The position numbers were made by a program, and so were the translations under genes. Shown one piece after another: positions 13,075 to 20,487 of a stretch of DNA of 24,729 nucleotides. The notes under the pieces were generated by a model. That model saw only the letters and a program-made list of their open reading frames with translations. It did no database searches and was not told the origin of the DNA. Position 1 is the stretch's first letter, and each line of letters starts with the position of its first letter. The stretch comes from CAJQPP01 sp041747075. Lineage in GTDB: Bacteria; Planctomycetota; Planctomycetia; Pirellulales; Pirellulaceae. The stretch covers positions 1 through 24,729 of the forward strand of contig JBGTFW010000077.1 of the NCBI GenBank assembly GCA_041747075.1. The letters are read 5' to 3'.

Positions 13075-15523
13075 TGAGCGATTTGATGAGGCTGGTCTCG
13101 ATGATCCGCAATTGCTGCAACGTGAGCGAGCATTCGTCGAACTGGCCGTCGTCGAGTTTTCGCTTGGAAATGTTCTCGACGAGGTTCTCGAGTCGTCCCG
13201 GAGTCGGTTCGCGCAGCGCGCGACTGGCGCTTTCCACCGCGTCGGCGAGCATCATGACCGCCGCTTCGGGAGTCTGCGGCCGCGGTCCAGGATAACGAAA
13301 ATCCGCCTCGACGATCGGCGTTGACTCGCCCCGGTCCTCGCTCTTCCGCGTCGCCTGGGCGTAGAAGTACTCGACGAGCGTCGTTCCGTGATGTTGCTCG
13401 ATGATGTCGATGATCGGTTTCGGCAGGTGATTGCGCCGCGCCATCTCCGCGCCATCCTTGACGTGCGCGATGATCACGAGCGTGCTCATCGTCGGCACGA
13501 GGTCGTCGTGCTTGTTGTGACGCGGGTCCTGATTCTCGACGAAATATTCGGGCTTCCTCATTTTCCCGATGTCGTGAAAATAGGCGGCAACGCGGCATAA
13601 CAATCCGTTGACGCCGATCGCCTCGGCGGCGGCCTCGGCGATCGAGGCGACATTGATGCTGTGGTTGTAAGTACCCGGAGCACGCTGAACGAGTTGGCGA
13701 AGCAGCGGATGATTGGCGTCGCCCAGTTCGAGGAGGCTGATGTCGGTCTGGATTCCGAACCATTGCTCGAGGAAGGGCAACAGCGCCGTCATGAACAGCC
13801 CGGCAAGCAACGCACCGCTGGCAAACCATATCGCGTCAAAGAGCAGACTCGGCCCCGGCGGCTGGCCGACCATCGTCCCCACGCCGATGGTTGTCGGAAA
13901 GGCGACCGCCGCCGACACCAGGCCAATATACACCAGACGCGTCCGGCTGCGGATGCGTCCGCAGAGCAGGCTGGCGACGAAGCTGGTCGCCGTCAGCACG
14001 ACAAACTCGTCAACCGCGTATCCGTGCGAAACGCTGAACACCAGCGCCACCAGCGCGCTGAGCAACAGCGCCAGTTCCCGATGCCACGCGATACTGATCG
14101 TCATTGCGAACATGCACACCGGAATGATTTCCGCGCGCCACCCAACGTTGATCGAAAGTACCCATGCAAGGATCACGGCGATCATAAAGAGGCCCAGCAG
14201 CAGCGAGAATTGACGGAGATCGTCGATCAGCGACCGGTCGCGGTAATAGAGATAACCGCATATCAGCGCGAACACGGCGGTATACATTCCCCAGTCGGCC
14301 AGCGTGTAAATGACCCTGTCGGAAAAGCCGAGACTTGCGACATACGCCTCGTGTTCAGCCCTCAGCAACGCAATGTCGTCGGCCTCAAGCGGATCGCGGG
14401 CCGTGATAAAATTCTCCCCTTCGACCGACAGCGTTCGCTTGTCGAGGCGGCTGCCCGGAGTGTAGAGCCGGGTCTCCGGCTCGGTTCGCGATTCCGCGCG
14501 GCGGCGTTCGCGCTCGGTCGCCTCCTGATCGAGCGTCAACGTGACCGGCAGTCGCGGACGCAGCCAGTCGTAAATCCGGTCGGCCACGAAGCGCGTATCG
14601 GATATCGATTCCTGGTTGACAAGGGAAAGCCGAATGCGATCGCGCATTTGCTCGGCGATTTCCGCGATGCGGACCTCCGACACCTCGACCTTGTGAATGT
14701 TGCCTGGAATCCCGAGGGGATGGACGTAGATTTCCAGCGTGCTCCCCTCGCCAAACTTGTGCGCGAGATTCTCAAGCAATCCGTTGTGGATGTACTTCAG
14801 CAAGGCGGCGTCGATTCCCGCCTTGAGCGCCTCGAGCGACGCATCCTTGCGCAGCGCGTTGGCAAAACGCACAAAGGCCCGTCGCCTCGGATCCTCAATC
14901 GCCGCGGGATTCTCACCAGGCGGCCTCGCGACGGACGGATTTGCAGGCGTCCCTTCCCCCTCCGAATCCGGTGATCGAGTGCCGTCCGGTGCCGGTGAAT
15001 CCGCGACTGGCGGCGGCCGGATTTCAAGACTCGATGGCGGGGGGCCCGGAGGACTTGCTTGCTCGCCTGGCAACGGGGCATCGGTGCCCGGGTCCTCGGC
15101 AAAGCGTTCACCAAGGAATTCGTCCCATACCGCCGGGTCGATATCGTTCCAGACCTTGTCCTTGATCTGGAAAATGCGGTCGATCAGCGCTTGTTGCAGT
15201 TCATTGAGCGCTCCCTCGTCGTTGGCGTAATGTACGAGCGTTGTCAGGCGAACCCGCTCGAACGCCCGGCTCGTTTCAATCGCGTCGAAGTAACGAAAGG
15301 AAACGCGCGCGTGCGGAAAATACGTCGGTGCGCGACGTGCCCGGTGCGGGAATCCCGGCGACCAGCCGGCGGTTACGACCCACAGAATCAGCGTCGTGAC
15401 GATGCATAATCCGATTCGCACCCAAACGTCGGGGCGGCGAAGTTTCTCAAGTACCAGCGCGAACGGCTTTTTCGGCAACGGGGCGATCCATCGGGATTGC
15501 CGTGAACTGGCGGGGTTGACCAT
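13025..15523 (-). CDS. PgpH-type 7TM-HD family phosphodiesterase
   Basis: A membrane protein of 832 residues in the order of PgpH/YqfF: a first membrane segment (about 38-55), a large extracytoplasmic 7TMR-HDED domain, a block of seven membrane helices (about 400-590), and a cytosolic HD domain. HD-domain ligands are visible: His621 (TYNHSIN), His650-Asp651 (YFHDIGK), His711-His712 (EQHHGTT) and Asp761 (MLADAVE). Characterised PgpH proteins degrade cyclic-di-AMP to pApA. The outer domain carries a Pro-rich, low-complexity insert of about 65 residues (for example SPPGPPPSSLEIRPPPV) around 145-210. It lies 30 bases after phoH and overlaps ybeY, a conserved neighbourhood. Whether this organism makes cyclic-di-AMP cannot be seen here. 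Confidence 0.88.
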   Translation of the reverse strand: MVNPASSRQSRWIAPLPKKPFALVLEKLRRPDVWVRIGLCIVTTLILWVVTAGWSPGFPHRARRAPTYFPHARVSFRYFDAIETSRAFERVRLTTLVHYANDEGALNELQQALIDRIFQIKDKVWNDIDPAVWDEFLGERFAEDPGTDAPLPGEQASPPGPPPSSLEIRPPPVADSPAPDGTRSPDSEGEGTPANPSVARPPGENPAAIEDPRRRAFVRFANALRKDASLEALKAGIDAALLKYIHNGLLENLAHKFGEGSTLEIYVHPLGIPGNIHKVEVSEVRIAEIAEQMRDRIRLSLVNQESISDTRFVADRIYDWLRPRLPVTLTLDQEATERERRRAESRTEPETRLYTPGSRLDKRTLSVEGENFITARDPLEADDIALLRAEHEAYVASLGFSDRVIYTLADWGMYTAVFALICGYLYYRDRSLIDDLRQFSLLLGLFMIAVILAWVLSINVGWRAEIIPVCMFAMTISIAWHRELALLLSALVALVFSVSHGYAVDEFVVLTATSFVASLLCGRIRSRTRLVYIGLVSAAVAFPTTIGVGTMVGQPPGPSLLFDAIWFASGALLAGLFMTALLPFLEQWFGIQTDISLLELGDANHPLLRQLVQRAPGTYNHSINVASIAEAAAEAIGVNGLLCRVAAYFHDIGKMRKPEYFVENQDPRHNKHDDLVPTMSTLVIIAHVKDGAEMARRNHLPKPIIDIIEQHHGTTLVEYFYAQATRKSEDRGESTPIVEADFRYPGPRPQTPEAAVMMLADAVESASRALREPTPGRLENLVENISKRKLDDGQFDECSLTLQQLRIIETSLIKSLNAMYHARVKYPDQQPA

Positions 15524-15553
15524 GACTCCAGGCTGCTTGCCCGTTGAACTAAA

Positions 15554-16618
15554 TTAACGGCGATCCCGAAGCGGTTTTCCCGGACCCGGTCTTCCCGTTT
15601 CTGGTTTTCCCGGACCTGGTTTCCCCTGGCCGTTACGCCGGCTTCGTGATCCGGCCATCGGGTCCGGCGAGTCCGCTTCGTAAGCATCGACAATATCCTG
15701 CACCAGCCGGTGCCGCACAATGTCGGCGACGGTCATTCGCACCACGCGAACGCCCTTGACCGATTCCAGCCGTTCAATGGCGTCGCGCAGGCCGCTTCGC
15801 GTGTGCTGGGGCAAGTCGACCTGGGTCGGGTCGCCAGAGACGACGATTCGCGAATGTTCTCCCATTCTCGTGAGGAACATTTTCATTTGCGGAACGGTCG
15901 TGTTCTGGGCTTCGTCGAGAATGATAAACGCCTCGTTGAGCGTCCGACCCCGCATGTAGGCAAGCGGCACGATCTCAATAACATCCTGCTGAATCAGTCG
16001 CTGGATGCGGTCAAAGCCAATCATCTCGTAGGCAGCGTCGAGCAAGGGGCGCAAATAAGGATTGATCTTCGCCTGCATGTCCCCCGGCAGATATCCGAGA
16101 TTCTCACCCGCCTCGACAGCCGGCCGGACGAGGACAATTTTTCGCACCTGCTGGTGCTTGAGGGCCTCGACCGCCAGCGCCACGGCTAGCCACGTCTTGC
16201 CGCAACCGGCCGGGCCCGTCGCAAAGACCAGATCATGGTTGCGAATCGCGCGAATGTATTCGGACTGACCGGGGGTCCGGGCGACAATTTCGCGACCAAG
16301 CTGCATGACTTCAATCGAAGACGACGCGACCCCCGGTGCCGATCCCTCTCCAGTCGTCTTGCCGGTGACCTGCCCGACGACTTCGTCAAGCAACTCGGGA
16401 GTCAGATTCCCGTGTCGCCGGATGATCCGCGTCAGTCGCTCGATCGCCTCGGTCGCCTGGGTGACCGCTTCCTCGTCCCCTTGAACGCGAACCTGCCCGT
16501 CGCGGTGTGTGATATCCACTTGAAATTTCTCACGAAGCCGTCTTAGATGCTGGTCCCGGGCACCAAACAACGGGAGAACCAGATTTGGCTCGATGGATGA
16601 TATCGTTGATTCAGTCAT
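15554..16618 (-). CDS. phoH: PhoH-like ATPase (YbeZ type)
   Basis: A cytosolic P-loop ATPase of 354 residues, in the group linked to YbeY and RNA metabolism. Residues 13-65 form a KH-like N-terminal piece (LPLFGARDQHLRRL, then VRVQGDEEAVTQA). The ATPase has Walker A GPAGCGKT (135-142), VLVRPAVEAGENLGYLPG, Walker B FIILDEAQNTT (231-241) and the sensor-like VSGDPTQVDLP (260-270). After about residue 320 comes a non-family tail rich in Gly, Pro, Lys and Arg (GKPGPGKPETGRPGPGKP), probably unstructured and possibly RNA-binding. It is followed by the 7TM-HD gene after 30 bases. A 235-base gap upstream suggests its own promoter. Confidence 0.92.
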   Translation of the reverse strand: MTESTISSIEPNLVLPLFGARDQHLRRLREKFQVDITHRDGQVRVQGDEEAVTQATEAIERLTRIIRRHGNLTPELLDEVVGQVTGKTTGEGSAPGVASSSIEVMQLGREIVARTPGQSEYIRAIRNHDLVFATGPAGCGKTWLAVALAVEALKHQQVRKIVLVRPAVEAGENLGYLPGDMQAKINPYLRPLLDAAYEMIGFDRIQRLIQQDVIEIVPLAYMRGRTLNEAFIILDEAQNTTVPQMKMFLTRMGEHSRIVVSGDPTQVDLPQHTRSGLRDAIERLESVKGVRVVRMTVADIVRHRLVQDIVDAYEADSPDPMAGSRSRRNGQGKPGPGKPETGRPGPGKPLRDRR

Positions 16619-16711
16619 TCAGGTCCTTGCGGGTCTCCTTTTTGAAAAACGCCACGCGGCGCGATCCACTTCAGGCTAACTAACTGTAATAATATAGCCA
16701 ATCCTGGCTTT

Positions 16712-16735
16712 GGGGGACCTTGATTCCCGTCCCCC
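16712..16735. terminator. Possible hairpin downstream of cdsA
   Basis: GGGGGAC (16712-16718) pairs with GTCCCCC (16729-16735), and a smaller AGCCA/TGGCT hairpin sits beside it at 16696-16709. It lies in the cdsA-phoH gap, where it could end or weaken the uppS-cdsA transcript. There is no clear U-tract. Confidence 0.3.
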
Positions 16736-16853
16736 GCCGGAAATCCCGCGGACACCCCATGGAAACCTCCCGGCCGCAAAAGGTTCGGATCACACCGTTT
16801 TTGCAACCTGGACTCGACGGGCGGGTGACCGAATTCGCACGCATTGGTGGTTA

Positions 16854-17774
16854 TTACAACGGGACTGGTCCAAAGATTCCGGTTATCCAGAACGCCAGTA
16901 CCACGGGGCCGGCGGCCAGCAACGAATCGATCATGTCGGTTATTCCGCCGAGACCCGGCAGCCAGCGACTGGAGTTCTTGACGTCCCCCTCGCGCTTCAT
17001 CAGCGATTCCGCGAGGTCTCCAGCGACCCCCGCAAGTGTCACACAAACTCCAAAGATCACGACCCACCACCACGAAGCGGGGGACGATTCACCCGTAAGC
17101 CACCTGGCGACGACGTAGAGGACAAGAAACGCACCGAATACGCCTCCCGCGACGCCGCCCGCGAGACCTTCGATCGTTTTCCCCGGACTCAATTCCGGAG
17201 AGAGTTTGTTGCGGCCCCACAGTCGACCTGTTATGTAGGCAAGCGAATCCGACAACTTGACCGGCACGAACAACGACAACAACGCCGTCATGCCCCAGGC
17301 GTTGTCGCCATGCCCGCGAATCGCTGCCCAGAATCCGATGAGCAATCCGATATACGCCACGATTAACACCGTCCGCGCGACGTCGTTCATCACGCGGTCA
17401 CCGCGACGGTATCCGGCCATCACGCTGAAAAAAGCGATGCCGATCGTCGCCGCCATTCCAAACGCCAGCCAACCGGTTCGGCCGACCGGGCAATCCGCCG
17501 GATAGTGCTCATACGCGACTGGCGCAAAGGCGAGAATAATGACGATCGCCGTTGCGAGATATACCGCCCATGGCTTGATGCGGCGCGGACTTGTAACGGG
17601 TTCAAAATGCAAGACTTCGCTGGCCGCCATCAAGCCAACAAACAATGTTGTTACAAAGAGCACCACGCCGGGCCGCCCAAGCCAATCCGCCTGGCCCAAT
17701 GTGAAATCCAGCCAGACCAGTGCAAATATGGCAGGGACGATGATCGCGGCACACACCAGGCGGACGCGCGTCAC
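16854..17774 (-). CDS. cdsA: Phosphatidate cytidylyltransferase (CDP-diacylglycerol synthase)
   Basis: This integral membrane enzyme makes CDP-diacylglycerol from CTP and phosphatidic acid, the branch point for phospholipids. The product is 306 residues with about eight hydrophobic segments. Family landmarks are VPVKLSDSLAYITGRLWGRN, LSPGKTIEGLAGGVAGG and the C-terminal signature AGDLAESLMKREGDVKNSS followed by LPGLGGITDMIDSLL. The signature differs from the PROSITE-type consensus KRxxxxKDxxxxxPGHGGxxDRxD at three places: Asn for Asp after the second Lys, Leu for His in PGHGG, and Met for Arg in DRxD. It starts at GTG 17774 and overlaps the uppS stop by four bases (GTGA). The uppS-cdsA pair is a classic arrangement. 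Confidence 0.9.
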   Translation of the reverse strand: MTRVRLVCAAIIVPAIFALVWLDFTLGQADWLGRPGVVLFVTTLFVGLMAASEVLHFEPVTSPRRIKPWAVYLATAIVIILAFAPVAYEHYPADCPVGRTGWLAFGMAATIGIAFFSVMAGYRRGDRVMNDVARTVLIVAYIGLLIGFWAAIRGHGDNAWGMTALLSLFVPVKLSDSLAYITGRLWGRNKLSPELSPGKTIEGLAGGVAGGVFGAFLVLYVVARWLTGESSPASWWWVVIFGVCVTLAGVAGDLAESLMKREGDVKNSSRWLPGLGGITDMIDSLLAAGPVVLAFWITGIFGPVPL

Positions 17775-18598
17775 GAACCGTCACCGTGCGGAGCCCGCGG
17801 AGCCAGCCCACCCGTGACGGAAACCAGTCCGCCATCCGGGCGGGAAACCAGTCCGCCAAATCGGCGCACTCGCGCCGCGTAAACGCGAAACGCCTCGTGC
17901 AGGTCCTCGACCCGGAATTCGGGCCAGCATCGGTCGGTAACCCAAAACTCGGCGTAACTGATTTGCCATAACAGATAGTTGCTCAGTCGCATCTCGCCCG
18001 CCGTCCGGATGAGCAAGTCGGGATCGGGGGTCCCTGCCGTGTAGAGTCGGCTGGAGATCAACTCTTCGTCGATGTTCGCCGGATCGAGTTGGCCAATTGC
18101 GGCGTCGCGGGCGATCCCCTGCATTGCGTCGACCAGTTCCTGTCTCGCTCCGTAATTCACGGCGAGGCAAAGTCGAAACCCGTCAAAGTCCGCGGTCATT
18201 TCCTCGGACTTGACGATTTCCCGGTGAACTTCGTCCGGAATCCGGTCGCGCCGTCCGATGACGTCCAGGCGAATTTGTTTTTCGATCAATTCACGACGCG
18301 CCTCAATCATGAATTGCTCCAGCATGTCCATGAGAAAACCAAGCTCCTCGGCGGGCCGTTTCCAGTTTTCATGGGAGAGACAATACAACGTCAACTGGCG
18401 CAATCCCAATCGCTGGCATTCGTGGACGACCCCGCCGACTGTCCTGGCCCCGCGCCGATGTCCTTCAATGCGTGGCAGGCCGTTGCGCCGCGCCCACCTC
18501 CCGTTTCCATCCATGATCACGGCGACGTGACGAGGCAGTCGATCGGACGGCACATCCAGGTCGGGTGGGTTTCTGAAATCAATTACCGCGGGATTCAT
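17771..18598 (-). CDS. uppS: Isoprenyl transferase (undecaprenyl diphosphate synthase)
   Basis: This cytosolic cis-prenyltransferase builds undecaprenyl diphosphate, the lipid carrier for peptidoglycan and surface glycans. The product is 275 residues, against about 250 in most bacteria. Conserved regions are complete: HVAVIMDGNGRWARR with catalytic Asp30, PRIEGHRRGA, LYCLSHENWKRP, and DPDLLIRTAGEMRLSNYLLW followed by SYAEFWVTDRCWPEF. The last ~27 residues are an extra Gly-rich tail with an eight-residue repeat (GGLVSRPD, GGLVSVTG). It is coupled to cdsA by a four-base overlap. Confidence 0.94.
   Translation of the reverse strand: MNPAVIDFRNPPDLDVPSDRLPRHVAVIMDGNGRWARRNGLPRIEGHRRGARTVGGVVHECQRLGLRQLTLYCLSHENWKRPAEELGFLMDMLEQFMIEARRELIEKQIRLDVIGRRDRIPDEVHREIVKSEEMTADFDGFRLCLAVNYGARQELVDAMQGIARDAAIGQLDPANIDEELISSRLYTAGTPDPDLLIRTAGEMRLSNYLLWQISYAEFWVTDRCWPEFRVEDLHEAFRVYAARVRRFGGLVSRPDGGLVSVTGGLAPRAPHGDGS
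17819..17858 (-). repeat. 24-bp spaced direct repeat in the uppS tail
   Basis: GGAAACCAGTCCGCCA occurs at 17819-17834 and 17843-17858, exactly 24 bases apart. The unit encodes eight residues of the C-terminal tail of UppS. It looks like a recent slippage duplication that lengthened the protein in frame. Confidence 0.8.
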
Positions 18599-18731
18599 CG
18601 CCCGGGACTCCTTGCCCCACTTTGAGTTCGCATTTCCTCCAGTCTAGCAAGAAGTAACGCCCAACTGTAGCCAGAGCCCACCGGTCACGCGATGTTTCGC
18701 ATGACGAGAGCGAACGTCCCCCGGAAATGTC

Positions 18732-18758
18732 CCACGGATGAGGGACCACGGATGAGGG
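18732..18758. repeat. 13-bp direct repeat CCACGGATGAGGG
   Basis: CCACGGATGAGGG occurs at 18732-18744 and 18746-18758, one base apart, in the gap upstream of uppS. It has no evident function. Confidence 0.5.
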
Positions 18759-18780
18759 CTGTGAAGGACCCAAGGGCGTT

Positions 18781-18805
18781 CAATCGCTGGCGCTTCGGGC
18801 TTGTA
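18781..18805. repeat. Candidate dispersed repeat CGCTGGCGCTTCGGGCTTGTA
   Basis: The block CAATCGCTGGCGCTTCGGGC followed by TTGTA, between uppS and the convergently placed surface-protein gene end, resembles short 'acaagcccgaagcgccagcg' repeats that I recall from Pirellulales genomes. Only one copy is in this window, so the call rests on memory. Confidence 0.35.
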
Positions 18806-18830
18806 TGCCCTCATCGGCGGCACCGTCCTG

Positions 18831-19937
18831 TCAGTCTCGTCGCCAGCCTTCGTTGACCCGCGGGCGGGGTGCCGCAACCGGGGCGACCGACGGGCGCGAC
18901 TCGTCCGGGCTAAAGCTGCCAATGTACTCGTTGGTGCGCGTTCGCAGCGCTACCGGCACGTCGCTATCGCTCGATGTCGCGAAGAGATCGCTCGAGGACG
19001 CCGCGAAGGCACTGGACGACGACGGCACAGGGGCTTTATGGCTGGCCAAGCGAACGGGCGAATAATTCCATTGCTGGATCGAAGGGACGCTCGTCGTCTG
19101 GTTGAACGGGTTGAGCAATTGCGGCGCGGCATCCTCGTTCCATCGCGCGTCGGGATTCGGATCCTGAAGCGGACTAATCGGAACGGTCGCCGGCTGGGTG
19201 GGAATCTTGGTCGGCCAGTAAGTGCCGTTGTTGATCGAGCCGGACGTCGGCCCCTCGATGATGATCGGCCGATTCATTTGCTGCGGATTCACATCAAGCG
19301 ACGGTCGCAAGTCGGCTTCGGTCGTTCCCGAGCCAATCACCTGGGTCGGCTGGTAAATCGTGCCGCCGGTCGCCGGGGCGGCCTGGTAATACTGAGTCGC
19401 CGTTCCAACTGGTGCCTGAATGGTACCGGCCGGGGCCGTGTAAACCGGAGCTGCATTCACCGTCGGAGTGAAACCGGCACACGTCGAACAGCCGGCCGAA
19501 GCGACGGGCATCGCCACCTGGCTGGTGTACGTGACAGGCACCTGATAAGTCTGCTGCGTGTAAACGGGTCGATAAGTCGTGTACGGGACCTGCTTCATCT
19601 GCCATGTGTAGGTCGTACAGGGACGATTGCAGGTGACGGTGCAGCCGGTACACGGGTCGGTGGATGACGTTTGCTGGTAGGTCGTCACCGGAATTCGTTC
19701 CCATTCGCATCGATACGCGGTTTGCGGGACGTAGTTCACCACGACGCGCGTGCACGTTTGCTGGCAAGTCGTCTGGCAAGTCCCACAGGACGCGACCGGC
19801 GGTGCAAGGGCAGTCGTGCAACAGCGGTTCCGGTGAAACAGCCAGTCGAACAACGGACCAGCATGTGCCGTCGATGCGCAGAACAACGGGGCGGTGATGA
19901 CCGCGGAGACGAAGAACAGATTCCTGACGCGAAACAT
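18831..19937 (-). CDS. Secreted YTV-type Cys/Tyr/Thr/Val-rich surface protein
   Basis: A predicted exported protein of 367 residues. ATG 19937 begins a good signal peptide (MFRVRNLFFVSAVITAPLF, cleavage near CASTAHAG) and has GGAG nine bases upstream; ATG 19988 would bury the signal. The mature N-terminal third is rich in Cys, Tyr, Thr, Val and Gln, for example CGTCQTTCQQTCTRVVVNYV, YRCEWERIPVTTYQQTSS, CTGCTVTCNRPCTTYTW and VPYTTYRPVYTQQTYQVPV. This matches the YTV-domain style of cell-wall proteins described in planctomycetes. The rest is Pro/Ser/Thr-rich and low in complexity. A role in a disulfide-linked protein coat is plausible from the composition but not shown. Confidence 0.75.
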   Translation of the reverse strand: MFRVRNLFFVSAVITAPLFCASTAHAGPLFDWLFHRNRCCTTALAPPVASCGTCQTTCQQTCTRVVVNYVPQTAYRCEWERIPVTTYQQTSSTDPCTGCTVTCNRPCTTYTWQMKQVPYTTYRPVYTQQTYQVPVTYTSQVAMPVASAGCSTCAGFTPTVNAAPVYTAPAGTIQAPVGTATQYYQAAPATGGTIYQPTQVIGSGTTEADLRPSLDVNPQQMNRPIIIEGPTSGSINNGTYWPTKIPTQPATVPISPLQDPNPDARWNEDAAPQLLNPFNQTTSVPSIQQWNYSPVRLASHKAPVPSSSSAFAASSSDLFATSSDSDVPVALRTRTNEYIGSFSPDESRPSVAPVAAPRPRVNEGWRRD

Positions 19938-20127
19938 TTGGGTTGACTCCGGGGAGGGGGTCCAGTCCATTTTTGTAAACGTAATCAACGTGCGCGACGG
20001 GGGCTCGTCGCATCGCTCGTATCCCGCTCGTCACCCGCGCATGGAGCGCGGCTGAACAGCGGGCGGCTTTTTGGCAACGCTGAAAGTTAGGATGCGGGGG
20101 TCATCAAGTGAAGTAAAAATCCGGGAA

Positions 20128-20140
20128 TTTCAAATTGAAA
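20128..20140. promoter_or_regulatory. Perfect 13-bp palindrome TTTCAAATTGAAA
   Basis: TTTCAA-A-TTGAAA lies about 190 bases upstream of the YTV-type gene, in an AT-richer patch where a promoter would be expected. It has the shape of an operator, but there is a single copy and no known regulator here. Confidence 0.25.
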
Positions 20141-20299
20141 GTGATTCGCGGCTCGGCTTGTTCGGGTGAAACATTCTGGCGAATCCGGGAAAGACGCGCG
20201 ATTGGGCAAGTCATGACGATCAGTCAAGGGCTGCCTCGCACGACTTGAGCGAACAGACAAGGATTGCCGGTTATCGCGGATATGCCGGTCTGACGTCGT

Positions 20300-20476
20300 G
20301 CGAACTGCCAGTTTGCGTACTGGCGAACTGGCAGTTCGCCCTACGGGGGCGTACCGGCTGATCCGACCAACGTTCCGCCAACCGTACGCACTTTCAAGGG
20401 AAATGGTTCGCAACGGCTGCGATTTCGGAGTGCGAACTGTCAGTTCGCATGACCGCGGCGAACTGGCAGTTCGCCC
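20300..20476. repeat. Four palindromes of the GCGAACT-nnn-AGTTCGC family
   Basis: Copies lie at 20300-20316 (one mismatch), 20322-20340, 20431-20449 and 20458-20476. They form two pairs: within a pair the spacing is 22-27 bases, and the second member of each pair is followed by CCCTAC. The third copy has perfect nine-base arms with a one-base loop. The fourth ends 11 bases from the stop codon of the SUMF1-domain gene. The layout is paired hairpins of REP/BIME style; there are no unique spacers of constant length. Confidence 0.8.
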
Positions 20477-20487
20477 TACTTTTCGCC

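Noticed and set aside
13661..14974. 437-codon plus-strand frame opposite the 7TM-HD gene
   Set aside because: Arg/Gln/Asp-rich translation with no motif; the minus strand has a complete, recognisable membrane phosphodiesterase.
20300..20476. CRISPR array
   Set aside because: The repeats are 17-19 base palindromes in pairs with unequal gaps (22 to about 90 bases), and no cas genes are present.
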